This document shows, one piece after another, positions 25,337 to 35,400 of a stretch of DNA of 64,000 bases; the stretch's first letter is position 1, and each line of letters opens with the position of its first letter. The DNA comes from Aerococcus tenax. Lineage in GTDB: Bacteria > Bacillota > Bacilli > Lactobacillales > Aerococcaceae. Position numbers and translations under genes: made by a program. The notes under the pieces were generated by a model. That model searched no databases, was not told where the DNA came from, and was given only the letters and a program-made list of their open reading frames with translations. Location: contig NZ_CP127382.2 in the NCBI RefSeq assembly GCF_003286645.3, positions 1,860,001 to 1,924,000 on the forward strand. The letters are read 5' to 3'.

Positions 25337-27088
25337 GAGGCTGGGACAAAAGCCTCGAAATAAAAAGGGATAAGAAGTTAGTTTTCACTAATTTCTTATC
25401 CCTTTTACTTAAAATTAGGTATAAAAAAAGCACCCTGCTATAATATTAGTAACCACACTAAAGATTAAGGGGTGCTTCTTGTGTACATACAATATAACAT
25501 GAATCAAACAACACTTCCACTAGAATTATCTGCATGTATCGATCCAGATCATATTGTATTTTCAATCTATAATTTTATTGAATCTCTGGATGAAAAACAT
25601 TTTGAAAGCTTCAGTACCCAGGACGGACGTCCTGCCTATCATCCAAAACCTTTAATTATGGCGCTTTTATACGCTTATAGTAAAGGCGTATTTAGTGGAA
25701 GAAAAATAGAAGAATTAATGGTTGAAAATATACCCATGCAGTGGCTAGTCGCTCAACAAGTTATTAGCTATCGAACGATTAATCGCTTCCGTTCCTCAGA
25801 AAATTGTAGATGTTTATTAGAAAATTTATTCGTTGAGTTTACCACTCAGTTAAAGTTAGAGAAATTAATTCATTTAGAAAATTGCTTTATAGATGGAACT
25901 AAAATTGAAGCGAATGCCAATAAATATTCTTTTGTTTGGAAAAAGGCAACTGAAAAATATGCAGAGCAATTAAAAGTGACTTCACGTGAATATTACTTTA
26001 ATGAAATTCAACCGATGGTTGATGCTGGCATCCAATATGATGAAAATTTAGATCTAGAAGAAAATATGCTTCAAGAGATATCTAAAGTTCTTAAGGAAGA
26101 AATCGATAAACTCACTGAAGATATTGAGGAAACTCCTGTAAAAGGGCCAGATCAACGTAAACAAGAACGTCGTCGTTTGAAAAAACATTACCGTAAAGTG
26201 AGTAAAGATTTTCTACCCCGCAAACAAAAGTATGCCAAACAGTTTGAAACATTTAACGGAAGAAACAGCTATTCAAAAACAGATCCTGATGCTACGTTCA
26301 TGCGAATGAAAGATGATCATATGATGAATGGGCAATTGAAAGCGGGATACAATATCCAAGTAGCGACTGAAAACCAGTTTGTCCTTCATTATGATATTTT
26401 CCACAATCCGACGGACACGCGGACTTTACAACCCTTTGTTGAAAGTTTCCCTAATTTCCCGAAATGCATTATAGCTGATGCTGGTTATGGTAGCGAAGAA
26501 AACCTTACTTATTTAGATAACCATAAAATTAACCATTTGATTAAATATAATCGGTTTGATAAAGAGCAGAAAAAGAAACATAAAAAATCAGCTAAAAATA
26601 TGGATAATTGGAGTTACGATAAGCAAAGTAATACGTTTACACATCCTGACGGCACGGTTTATTTCTTTAGTCATCTCCAAAAACGAAAAAATAAAATGAG
26701 TGGTTATATTTCTGAAATTCAGGTTTATAAGCCTTTGGACCCAAAAAATGCGCCGCAAAAGGCGCTTTACTATAATAAAAACTATCAGGAATTAAAGAAT
26801 ATAGAAACACAGAAGCTTTTATCTGAAGAAGGATCTAAGCTCTTTTCCAAACGGAAAATTGACGTTGAACCAGTTTTTGGCCAGATAAAGGCTATTTTAG
26901 GGTTCACTCGATTTAACCTCAGAGGGAAAACAAGGGTTAAAACTGATGTTGGATTGGCCTTCATGGCCAATAATTTGAAAAAATATAACAAAATAAAAGC
27001 AATAAAATAAGAGAATCTACAAATCACGCTTAAGTAATTTGTAGATTCTCTTTTAGTTTTAGAGTTCGCAGACTTTTGTCCCAGACTC
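25337..27088 (+). mobile_element. IS1182-family insertion sequence
   Basis: 1,752 bp. Terminal inverted repeats are GAGGCTGGGACAAAAG at the left end and, read on the opposite strand, GAGTCTGGGACAAAAG at the right end (one mismatch). A single transposase gene fills the element. Before that gene lie a hairpin region with 'AAAAGGGATAAGAAGTT' and its inverted partner, and after it a hairpin built from GAGAATCTACAAATCAC and its complement. No target-site duplication was identified. Confidence 0.85.
25481..27010 (+). CDS. IS1182-family transposase (DDE)
   Basis: 509 aa from the GTG at 25481, behind AAGGGGTG; the first residues 'YIQYNMNQTTLPLEL' match the usual start of the family, while an earlier in-frame GTG at 25472 overlaps the ribosome site. 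N-terminal family block 'DGRPAYHPKPLIMALLYAYS'. The catalytic core includes the first Asp in 'NCFIDGTKIEANANKYSFVW', the second in 'CIIADAGYGSEENL' and the Glu in 'DVEPVFGQIKAILGFTRFNL'. It is full length, so the element may still move. Confidence 0.9.
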   Translation: MYIQYNMNQTTLPLELSACIDPDHIVFSIYNFIESLDEKHFESFSTQDGRPAYHPKPLIMALLYAYSKGVFSGRKIEELMVENIPMQWLVAQQVISYRTINRFRSSENCRCLLENLFVEFTTQLKLEKLIHLENCFIDGTKIEANANKYSFVWKKATEKYAEQLKVTSREYYFNEIQPMVDAGIQYDENLDLEENMLQEISKVLKEEIDKLTEDIEETPVKGPDQRKQERRRLKKHYRKVSKDFLPRKQKYAKQFETFNGRNSYSKTDPDATFMRMKDDHMMNGQLKAGYNIQVATENQFVLHYDIFHNPTDTRTLQPFVESFPNFPKCIIADAGYGSEENLTYLDNHKINHLIKYNRFDKEQKKKHKKSAKNMDNWSYDKQSNTFTHPDGTVYFFSHLQKRKNKMSGYISEIQVYKPLDPKNAPQKALYYNKNYQELKNIETQKLLSEEGSKLFSKRKIDVEPVFGQIKAILGFTRFNLRGKTRVKTDVGLAFMANNLKKYNKIKAIK

Positions 27089-27669
27089 GCAGCGATTACA
27101 TTTGCTATTTCTGTGGCCTTAATATTTATTGTAGGTAATCTTAAATTTGATCCGGATGATCCCTTGGAAACGCAAGCTAAATTAGTCCAAATATTAGAAG
27201 TTGATGCCGATGAAGTGACTACTACTAATACAGAGTTTTTTGGTGAAGTTTATAAAGAATATAACTTTAATGATAAAGCGCGAATTTGGGTGAATAATCA
27301 AGAAACCAAAGTCTTAGAAGTATTCTTTTATGATATAGGTGATGATTCAGTCATAAATATATTAAATGACTTAAATTACCCGATCACTGATGAATTTATG
27401 GAAACTTTAGAACAAGGTGATGGTTTCTCACTTAACAAAAGTGATGAAGTAGGGATATACCTTGACAGCTACCCCTATAACGAAAATAATTTAGGAATCA
27501 TATATGACTCTCGACTTTATGAAATACACGATCATTTTGTAACCAGATTTAACATAGGAAGTCTTTATGGAGATAATTAGCAAGCTTCAATAGTAATACC
27601 ACACTTGTGTCTCTTAATATATGTAATGACCATATAACAACTTGTAGCAACTCTGAAGAGGTGTTTCTC

Positions 27670-27864
27670 ATGAAAGATTCAACCAATATGCAAAGTGGTG
27701 AAAAAAGTATCAAAACAGAAAAAGGAATTTTTCAAAGTTTGGAAATCGCAGTCTCTGAAGAAGAATTCGATAATAAATTAGAACATAGCTATTCCCAATT
27801 TTTGGCCAAAGAAGGTCGGCCTTTGGAAGATGTGTTTAGGGAACTTGAAAAAGGTTTGGAATAA
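27670..27864 (+). CDS. Small acidic hypothetical protein (64 aa)
   Basis: From the ATG at 27670, following GAAGAGGTG; the frame is open to 27607 but without a ribosome site. The C-terminal half is a charged amphipathic helix ('EEEFDNKLEHSYSQFLAKEG', 'RPLEDVFRELEKGLE'). Such helices are seen in small antitoxins and regulators, but no toxin gene is next to it; the following gene is an exonuclease 26 bases away. Co-transcription with the exonuclease is likely. No function assigned. Confidence 0.45.
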   Translation: MKDSTNMQSGEKSIKTEKGIFQSLEIAVSEEEFDNKLEHSYSQFLAKEGRPLEDVFRELEKGLE

Positions 27865-27890
27865 GTGGATAACTTTTAGGAGGAATGACA

Positions 27891-29549
27891 GTGAAATTGT
27901 TTCGTAAATTTATTGAAAGTATATTTGGTAAGCAAGAAGCACGTAATGAAACAAGCAATAATGAAAACGATGTGAATGATTCTATAGATCAAACATCCCC
28001 TCAAGATAATATTGATTCTCATAAAGAGCAACAATTAATAGATTCAGTAACTATAATAAATAAAAAATTTATATTGACTTCTAAAACTACCAAAATTCTT
28101 AAAAACGAATTTTTTGCTTTTGATATTGAGACTACTGGGCTTAATTCTTATTCAGACCGCATTGTAGAATTAGCTATTATAAAGTATGTCAATGGTTACG
28201 TGGCTGATCAATTTCATACACTAATCAATCCTGGTTTTTCCATGCCAGCATCTGCTTCACGAATAAACAACATCACTGATGAGTTACTACTCCATGCGCC
28301 GACTGAAGATACCGCTATAAAAATGGCTTATCCTTTTTTAGAGCCTATCTTAAGTGGAGAGAGTATTATTTGTGCACATAATGCTAGTTTTGATCTTTCT
28401 CTTCTTAAAGCCGCTCTTAGACGTAACGGAATTTCAGCAAATATAAAATATATTGATACCCTAAGTGAGTCCAGAAAATTAATTAAAGATACACCTAATC
28501 ACAAACTTGGAACTCTGACAAAACACCTAAATATCGTAAATAACGATCCCCATCGCGCCACAGGAGATGCCAAAGCTTGTGGTGATCTTTTATTAAAGCT
28601 AATTGACAAATTTTCTAAAGGTAAAACAAACAAACGAAAATCAAGTGAGGGATCTGTTCCTACTCAACAAGAGCTAGAGGTATGTGCTTTTATTCAACAC
28701 ACTGTAGAACAAGATGTGCTACCTATCGATTTACTTCGGTTTTATAAAAATAGTTCAAACTATGTTACTGTTTCTTATCTGTATACAATGTTTGAATTTA
28801 AATTTGCAAAAAAGGGACACTATTTTATCGTCCCAATCCAATACAGCAAAGATATTAATCTACCAAAAATGAAGGCCACCATGTCAGAAGGCGGGAGCCA
28901 TTATGAACGCGTTTTCTTTAATTCTTATGAAGATCTCGCTCTTTTCAAAAACTTTTTTATTTCAATTTACGAAACAACTATTGATCAATATGAAGAATTT
29001 AAAAATAGTTTTGATAATAGAGATATTTTTGATAAACAAATCGATGAATACTATTCCTTAGGTTATCAGCTTACCGATACAGAAACTATAAAACTTCTTA
29101 GTCAAGGACAAGGTAAAAAATCGATTCAGGAAATTAATTTAAATCTTCCTGATGAAATAAATATAAACATTGAAGAACTTGAATTAAAACCTATCCATAA
29201 TCTAGTTTCCTTAAATCAAATCAAAAATAAAAATAGTCCTGACAAAGGCTTTAAAGAAGGATTCCCACTATGGGAAAAAGGTGATAAAATCAGGAAACAG
29301 GGACAGATAAAAGAAGCTATTGCTCTGTTCGATGAAGCAAGATTTCTTGGCTACGACGCACCTGCATTATATGAATCTTACGCCCTAGCTTATCGCAAAT
29401 TAAAGGATTATGAAAATGAAATTGCTATTTTAAATGAGGGACTTAATCGTTTAGAAGAAACTAACCCTGAACATAATGGAACTCAATATTCTAAACTGTC
29501 CAGTCGTAGAGAAAAAGCAGCTGCTCTTTTGCTTAAAAGCAACAAATAG
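27891..29549 (+). CDS. DEDDh exonuclease with TPR-like C-terminal region
   Basis: 552 aa from the GTG at 27891, placed seven bases after AGGAGG; an ATG at 27885 is too close. The DnaQ-like 3'-5' exonuclease domain spans about residues 75-245: ExoI 'FAFDIETTGLNSYSDRIVEL', ExoII 'IICAHNASFDLSLLKAALRR', ExoIII 'HRATGDAKACGDLLLKLI' with the His-Asp pair. Behind an unassigned middle region lies a helical repeat-like tail ('GFPLWEKGDKIRKQGQIKEA', 'YDAPALYESYALAYRKLKDY'). It may trim DNA or RNA ends. The left breakpoint of the 21-kb duplication falls inside this gene at 29020, so its last 176 codons occur again at 50034-50563. Confidence 0.8.
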   Translation: MKLFRKFIESIFGKQEARNETSNNENDVNDSIDQTSPQDNIDSHKEQQLIDSVTIINKKFILTSKTTKILKNEFFAFDIETTGLNSYSDRIVELAIIKYVNGYVADQFHTLINPGFSMPASASRINNITDELLLHAPTEDTAIKMAYPFLEPILSGESIICAHNASFDLSLLKAALRRNGISANIKYIDTLSESRKLIKDTPNHKLGTLTKHLNIVNNDPHRATGDAKACGDLLLKLIDKFSKGKTNKRKSSEGSVPTQQELEVCAFIQHTVEQDVLPIDLLRFYKNSSNYVTVSYLYTMFEFKFAKKGHYFIVPIQYSKDINLPKMKATMSEGGSHYERVFFNSYEDLALFKNFFISIYETTIDQYEEFKNSFDNRDIFDKQIDEYYSLGYQLTDTETIKLLSQGQGKKSIQEINLNLPDEININIEELELKPIHNLVSLNQIKNKNSPDKGFKEGFPLWEKGDKIRKQGQIKEAIALFDEARFLGYDAPALYESYALAYRKLKDYENEIAILNEGLNRLEETNPEHNGTQYSKLSSRREKAAALLLKSNK

Positions 29550-29560
29550 ATTTATATTCA

Positions 29561-29610
29561 AAAAAGCCTCATCCATGCTCTATATTATTATAGAGGTGGG
29601 TGTGGCTTTA
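29561..29610. terminator. Bidirectional terminator between exonuclease and SNF2 genes
   Basis: AAAAAGCC and GGCTTTATTTTTT flank a stem whose top is CTCTATA (29578-29584) with TATAGAG (29589-29595). T runs follow on both strands, fitting the convergent genes on either side. The same hairpin recurs at 50575-50624. Confidence 0.85.
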
Positions 29611-29650
29611 TTTTTTCTTACTAAAATATAGAATTACATATTTAGTAGTC

Positions 29651-32410
29651 TTATACACTCGCTTTTAAACGTTCTCTTTCAATTTCTAATACCTTAGTTT
29701 GCAATTCTTTTTCATTTATAGGATCTGCTTCAGTACGATCATATGCATCAGATACGACCGAATCATTGGCATAATCATTAAATAAGTCTGTTTTTTCGCC
29801 TAATAGTTCCAGCATTGATTCATCTATACTATCTTCTGTTAATAAGCGATAAACAATCACATTCTTGGCTTGTCCCATTCGGTAAACCCGTCCAATCGCT
29901 TGTTGTTCTGTAGACGGTTTCCATTGAGGTTCACATAAAATGACAATATTAGCAGCTTGAATATTCAAGCCTACCCCACCAGCATCAATTTGAGCTAGTA
30001 AAATAGAACCTTTACCAGAATTCTCTAATTGGTCAATGAGTTCCTGACGTTCCGCTGTAGAAACATCGCCAGATATCATTCCGATAACATTATCACCTAG
30101 GAAATCCTTCAATTTATTTAAAACCAGTTTGAAGAAGGAGAAAATTATTATTTTGTCGCCGTTTTCCATAGCTTCCTGACAAATATCACATGCGTTTGCA
30201 ATTTTTTCTGAGTGCTTCCTATCTCTACCAGAAAAAGCTGCACGTCTCATCATCTGCAATCCAGAAATACCTCTCATAACAGCTTCATTATAATAGTCTT
30301 GTTCTTCCTCAGAAAAACTAGACCACATTTCAACCATTTCAATTTCTGGCAAGTCTCTAAGAACATCCTCACGTTTTCGACGTAAGTAAACAGTCGCAAT
30401 TCCATCTCTAAAGGCTTGGGGATTGTCATTATAATCATTAAAGAAGCCTTGATCATTGTCCTTAAAGTAGTCTAAATCAGGCTGTAAAACAGAAAGAAGT
30501 TGCTTCATCTCTTTCAATCGATTTTCTAAAGGAGTCCCGGTCATAAATAAATTATAATCAGCTAATTGGGCTAATCGATAAGCATTTTTTGATCTTTTTG
30601 TCCATGGATTTTTAATATAATGCGCTTCATCGACAATCACTAAGCTAGGCAACATTGAAAATTGATTTTCTACCAAATGGGTAGCTTGTTCATAGTTCAA
30701 TAACAATACTCCTCCTTGGTCTTGCCAATTTTCAAATGCCTCTTCACGATTAGCATTTCTATATACAAGACTTTCCATTGTTGTCCACTTTTTTATTTCT
30801 CGTTGCCAATTCATTAAAATTGACAACGGCCCCAGTACTACATGATGCTTGTAGCCCTTCTGACTTAGATGATTAGCTATAGCTAGGGCCTGTATTGTTT
30901 TTCCTAGACCCATTTCATCGCCTAATAGCACCTTCTTAAAAGTTAAAGCATACTTTACCCCAAATTCTTGATATGGACGTAAAATCCCTTTAAAGCTTCT
31001 ATTATCCAATTGAAATTTATTTACCTTATCAACAACTAAACTAGGTAAATCATTAGTATCTTTTCGTCCACCGCCATTTACTTTATCGATAACGGCATAG
31101 TATTTAGCTATATTACTTTCAAAATCATTAATTGCTTCACTATTGCTAAGCTTAGGAACCTGCCAAAGCTTTTTAGGAATAGCAGTTAGTTGATTAAAAC
31201 AATCAAATAATAAATAGTAAAGTTTAACTGTTTCCTCTTGTTTAGTGACTTCTAATTGAGTCATCTGGTAAGAATTTAATTGTCTATCCCAAATTTTATC
31301 GAGATTGTTTTGAGCTCGTTTAAGTGTCACTTTTAATAGATCTAGATTTTTTTCTTCATTTTCAGCCAAATGTATATACCGATAAATTAATTTTAATAAA
31401 GTAATCTCATCTAAATCTAATTTTTGAAGGTCCATTCTTGGATAATAATCTTTTTTAGCATATTCAAGATATTTATTTAGTTCAGTCTCTATCTTCCAGC
31501 AAGCAGCTGTAGTCAAGCCTGAACGCGGTCTAACATCCCACAACTTAGTTTGAAGATCGGCTAAGTTAGTAATACCACGATCCTTTAAACGATTTAGGTG
31601 TAATTTTTCATCACTAAAAATATTCAACACTCTTAGGGGTTGATTTAAAGCTTGAGTTAACCCTTTTTTCTCTTTAATTTGGTTAATTTGACTTTTTATC
31701 TCACCTTCTAAAGACTGAACATCAATTAGATTAATTGCAGCTTGTACTTGGCCTAAATATTCTTCAATTTCTAACAGAAGATTATCTTTACGATTTTCTA
31801 AATAAGTAGTTTTGTTAACTATAACTTTGTCAATCTCCGCTTTATTATCTTGAATAATTATTAAATAATCTTTGTTATCTGAGCTTTTATCGATAGCTTC
31901 TTTCAATTTAGATTTTAGCAATTCTATATGCTCATAATTTTCCAAAATCCATTCCTTGTTTTCTTTAAGTTGAGATCTATTTTTCTTATTCATAAAGAAT
32001 AAAGCAAAGCTATTTCTATCATTATTAATGACAAATTCTAAGTTCTTTCTTAAGCTCTCTATAAAATCTGAGTGTTCTTTTTCAACTTTTAGTCTTGTTT
32101 GAAAGTTAAATAAAAGATGGGCTATTTTTCGTCTATTAGTTTCATAGGCTAAAGATATGCCTGGTAGCATTAGGGGCGGAAATAAGAAAATATTACCTTG
32201 CTTATTTAAAGAATCCACTTGCTTTAACTCTGAAAAACTAATATCCGATAATTTAGATTGCATCAAGTGATTATATTCTTTACTGCATTCTTTCAAAAGG
32301 GACTCCAATTCACTATTATTCATAATATTGTGGTCATTTAAAGTTAACTTATCAATATCTTTTAAAAGCTCCTTAGCAGTGGCTTTATTTATTTTTATCT
32401 TATTCTTCAA
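29651..32410 (-). CDS. SNF2-family DEAD/DEAH helicase linked to the Type I R-M locus (copy 1)
   Basis: 919 aa from a TTG at 32410 behind AAAGGGGCGGG; a stop lies just upstream in frame. The first 450 residues are helical and unassigned. The SNF2 motor follows: Walker A 'GDEMGLGKTIQALAI' (about 498-512), motif II 'VIVDEAHYIKNPW', motif III 'LFMTGTPLENRLKEM', and late motifs 'IDAGGVGLNIQAANIVILCE' and 'EQQAIGRVYRMGQAKNVIVY'. It is an ATP-driven DNA translocase with no nuclease domain seen. It lies 79 bases after hsdR in the same direction and may belong to the restriction operon. An identical copy lies at 50665-53424. Confidence 0.85.
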   Translation of the reverse strand: MKNKIKINKATAKELLKDIDKLTLNDHNIMNNSELESLLKECSKEYNHLMQSKLSDISFSELKQVDSLNKQGNIFLFPPLMLPGISLAYETNRRKIAHLLFNFQTRLKVEKEHSDFIESLRKNLEFVINNDRNSFALFFMNKKNRSQLKENKEWILENYEHIELLKSKLKEAIDKSSDNKDYLIIIQDNKAEIDKVIVNKTTYLENRKDNLLLEIEEYLGQVQAAINLIDVQSLEGEIKSQINQIKEKKGLTQALNQPLRVLNIFSDEKLHLNRLKDRGITNLADLQTKLWDVRPRSGLTTAACWKIETELNKYLEYAKKDYYPRMDLQKLDLDEITLLKLIYRYIHLAENEEKNLDLLKVTLKRAQNNLDKIWDRQLNSYQMTQLEVTKQEETVKLYYLLFDCFNQLTAIPKKLWQVPKLSNSEAINDFESNIAKYYAVIDKVNGGGRKDTNDLPSLVVDKVNKFQLDNRSFKGILRPYQEFGVKYALTFKKVLLGDEMGLGKTIQALAIANHLSQKGYKHHVVLGPLSILMNWQREIKKWTTMESLVYRNANREEAFENWQDQGGVLLLNYEQATHLVENQFSMLPSLVIVDEAHYIKNPWTKRSKNAYRLAQLADYNLFMTGTPLENRLKEMKQLLSVLQPDLDYFKDNDQGFFNDYNDNPQAFRDGIATVYLRRKREDVLRDLPEIEMVEMWSSFSEEEQDYYNEAVMRGISGLQMMRRAAFSGRDRKHSEKIANACDICQEAMENGDKIIIFSFFKLVLNKLKDFLGDNVIGMISGDVSTAERQELIDQLENSGKGSILLAQIDAGGVGLNIQAANIVILCEPQWKPSTEQQAIGRVYRMGQAKNVIVYRLLTEDSIDESMLELLGEKTDLFNDYANDSVVSDAYDRTEADPINEKELQTKVLEIERERLKASV

Positions 32411-32489
32411 TTTCCCGCCCCTTTCTTCTCAAAATCATCTCGCCTTTACACCGAAAGCTCCAAACAAACTTAAATATTCACCTAACCCC

Positions 32490-35400
32490 CTACACATCAT
32501 AAGGCATAATTTTCTCTCGAATCAGATCTTTATAGCCATTCCGTATTTCCTTAATATACTTCAATTTTGGTTTAGGGTTCTCAGTATTTGCCTTGTAAGC
32601 GTTAAAATCAGCCGTATTAATCATTTCACTTTCACCAATTTGCGGACCTTCCCGGTCTTCATCATAGTTAGCAGCGACGTATTTCAATAAATCTTCATCT
32701 ATAAATTCTGCCTTGGCATAGTCTTCTAAGACCCGTTCCTTATAACCGTTAATTTCATTAGCCAAAATTTCATCAGTCGACTGATTTTTATACTTATCTG
32801 GGCTGGAAATAATAGCTTGGAAAATATCACGAATTTTTTCACTTAATTCGGGCTTCCGGCGACCAAATTCATCGATAGTCTTCTCCGCTTCATGTTTAAA
32901 TTTCTCTTTATCTTGTTCTGCCGTCGATTCACGGTAACGGTCAATGAGAAGCACTAGATAGTCATAATCAATTTGTTCCGTTCGAACCGATTCAATCTCA
33001 TACTCGATATCGATCGAATCATCCTCATCAACTTCATCCTCATCGTTCATCTCATCTTTAATCCGTTCGATAAGATTTTTATAAGCTCCAGTGTAGTCTT
33101 CAAATTCTTCCCGGTCGAAGCCATATTGAGCGACAAATTCCGCTTCACTAAAGTCACTATAAACCTCAATGGTCCGGTAAATCGTATCGAATCGTTGAAA
33201 AGCTTTGGCTACCCGCTTCATTTCAACTAATTCAGTGTAATTGTTGAAACTCTCTGCATTAGGCACTAGCGCTCTTAGTTCTTTAACCGCTTCATCAAGC
33301 TCTTCCTTCGACTCTTCATAAGTTGGCGCTTGAATCTGATCTTCCCCACCATTGGAATAGAGTATGAGGGCCTTTTTAACGGCTTCCTCATAGATGGCTG
33401 GTGTTTGAAAAGTGACAATTTGTCCATATTTCTTATGGTCATCAAACAAACGATTAGTCCGAGAGAAGGCTTGAATCAAGTGGTGTGGTTTCATCGGTGG
33501 TCGATCCATAAATAATGTCGATAGACACGGCGCATCAAAACCTGTCAGTAAGCGATCGACCACAATTACCAAGTCCACTTGTTCAGAACGCACTTTATAG
33601 GTATCTGACTTACGCGCTAAACGATTATTGAGATTTTGATTATAAGCATTTAGAGTTTCAAGAGAAAAGTTTGTGCCAAATTCCTGGTTATAATCCGTTA
33701 AAATCTCTTTCATCGCTTCTTTACGGTCTTGAGAATCGTGTTCATTATCAGAGATGGAGAAGGTAATCGCAACTTTAGGAAAATCCAAGACCGCACGTTT
33801 AGTGATTTCACTAATGGAAACTCGCGGATTTTGACCGGCCTTGACTTCTTTAAAGAGTTGGTAATAAGCAATGGCTTTATCAATAGAAGTTGTCGTTAAA
33901 ATGGCATCATAGGTCTTTCCAACACCATTATTAAAGCCAAATTTATTTTGTGATTTATTAATAATTGAATCCACCACCGCTTCCATATGGTCGGGATGGT
34001 CAAATATGGCTGAATCTAACTGGGCTTCCTTTTCCTTCTTATCAATCGCATCAAGGTTAGCCTTAGGAAACTGGTTTGCCACGAGCTGGTCGAGTTGAAA
34101 GTCACTGAAGGTTTGCTTGTACTCAATTTGAAAACCTAAAACAGCTTGGTCATGCATGGCTTCTTGGACAGTGTATTTATGCAAACATTCACCGTACTGC
34201 TCTTCTGTAGTCCGAGCAAGATCACCAAAGGCATCACGAGCATTCTCCGCAAAAAGCGGCGTCCCGGTAAAACCATACCAAAGAGAATATTTGAAAAACT
34301 TCTCCAGTTCAAATTGCTTCTGTGGTGTGACTGCGCGATGACATTCATCAACAACCACCGCAAGTCTTAAATCCCTTAACTTATTTAGCCGCTTATTATC
34401 AGGATTTTGATCGTAGCGCTTCATGACATGGTTTAATTTCTGAATGGTGGTGATCACTAAGGATCGATCCTTAGAGGTTAAGCGTTTGATCAGGTCATTG
34501 ACATTAGCCGTTTCATCCACATCGACAAAATCTGCTTCAGCATAGGAGGCGAAGGCATTAAAGGTTTGTTGGTCAAGGTCTCTACGATCCACAATGAAGA
34601 TGGTCTTATCAATCGAAGCAATTTTTAACAGGTTGCGGGCAACCTTAAAAGAAGTCAAGGTCTTCCCTGAACCTGTGGTATGCCACACATAGCCGCCTTT
34701 TTGTTGATAACTGGCTTGGCGAATGGCCTTAATGGCGTGAATTTGATAGGGACGTAGTAAAATGACTGAATTACTAGATTTATCCAAGACCGAGTAATTT
34801 GCAATCATTTCATGAGCTTCTGGAATCGAGAGCACAGAAGTCGCAAAATCTTCTAAATTCATTACTGGTTGGTTATCTTGATCGACCCAGCCCGTTAAAA
34901 ACTTGGCATTCAACTTCGTATTGGCAGCGATATACTTCGTATCCACCCCATTTGAAACCACAAACATTTGCAACATGGAAAAAATTCCATGATATTTTCC
35001 GGTTTTAATATAGCGATCAATCTGATTAAAGGCCTTTTTATAGCCTTCTGACCGATTCTTCAATTCGATTTGAATTAAGGGAATCCCATTAATCATCAAA
35101 GTCACATCAAAACGCCCATCTTGGTCAAGAAAATCGCGTTTTTCACTGCGAAATTGATTAATCACTTCATAATGGGAGCTCCCCCCAGCAATCTCATTGC
35201 CATTAATTACCATTAACTGGCAGGAGCCAAGGGATGCATCCTCGCGGTGGAGCTCGACTTGAGCCACACCATTCTCCCCACTAAGCCACTCTCCAGCCGC
35301 ATAAAAAGAAGAAAAGTCCAATTGCGATTTAATTGATAGCTTTTCTTGGGTCGTTAAAGGCACGCCATCTAACTTGGCGGTATTATTCGCTTCTAATTGT

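Larger units (their letters stand above)
25239..27580 (+). pseudogene. Membrane-protein gene split by an IS1182-family element
   Basis: The left piece starts at GTG 25239 behind GAGGAAGG and encodes one membrane helix ('LLLWFLFFIISIILVGIAIY') ending in a basic 'KKVKKQ' where the IS begins (25336). The right piece resumes at 27089 with 'AITFAISVALIFIVGNLKFD' and continues to the stop at 27580 as an acidic extracytoplasmic-type domain ('NDKARIWVNNQETKVLEVFF'). Read together they would give a two-helix membrane protein of about 195 aa. No target-site duplication is seen and the frame is not restored by simple removal, so a few bases may be lost. The family is unknown. The right piece could be translated alone if a promoter in the IS reads out. 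Confidence 0.6.

Noticed and set aside
34136..34370. Short frames on both strands inside hsdR
   Set aside because: Shadows of the HsdR coding sequence; product motifs are explained by hsdR.
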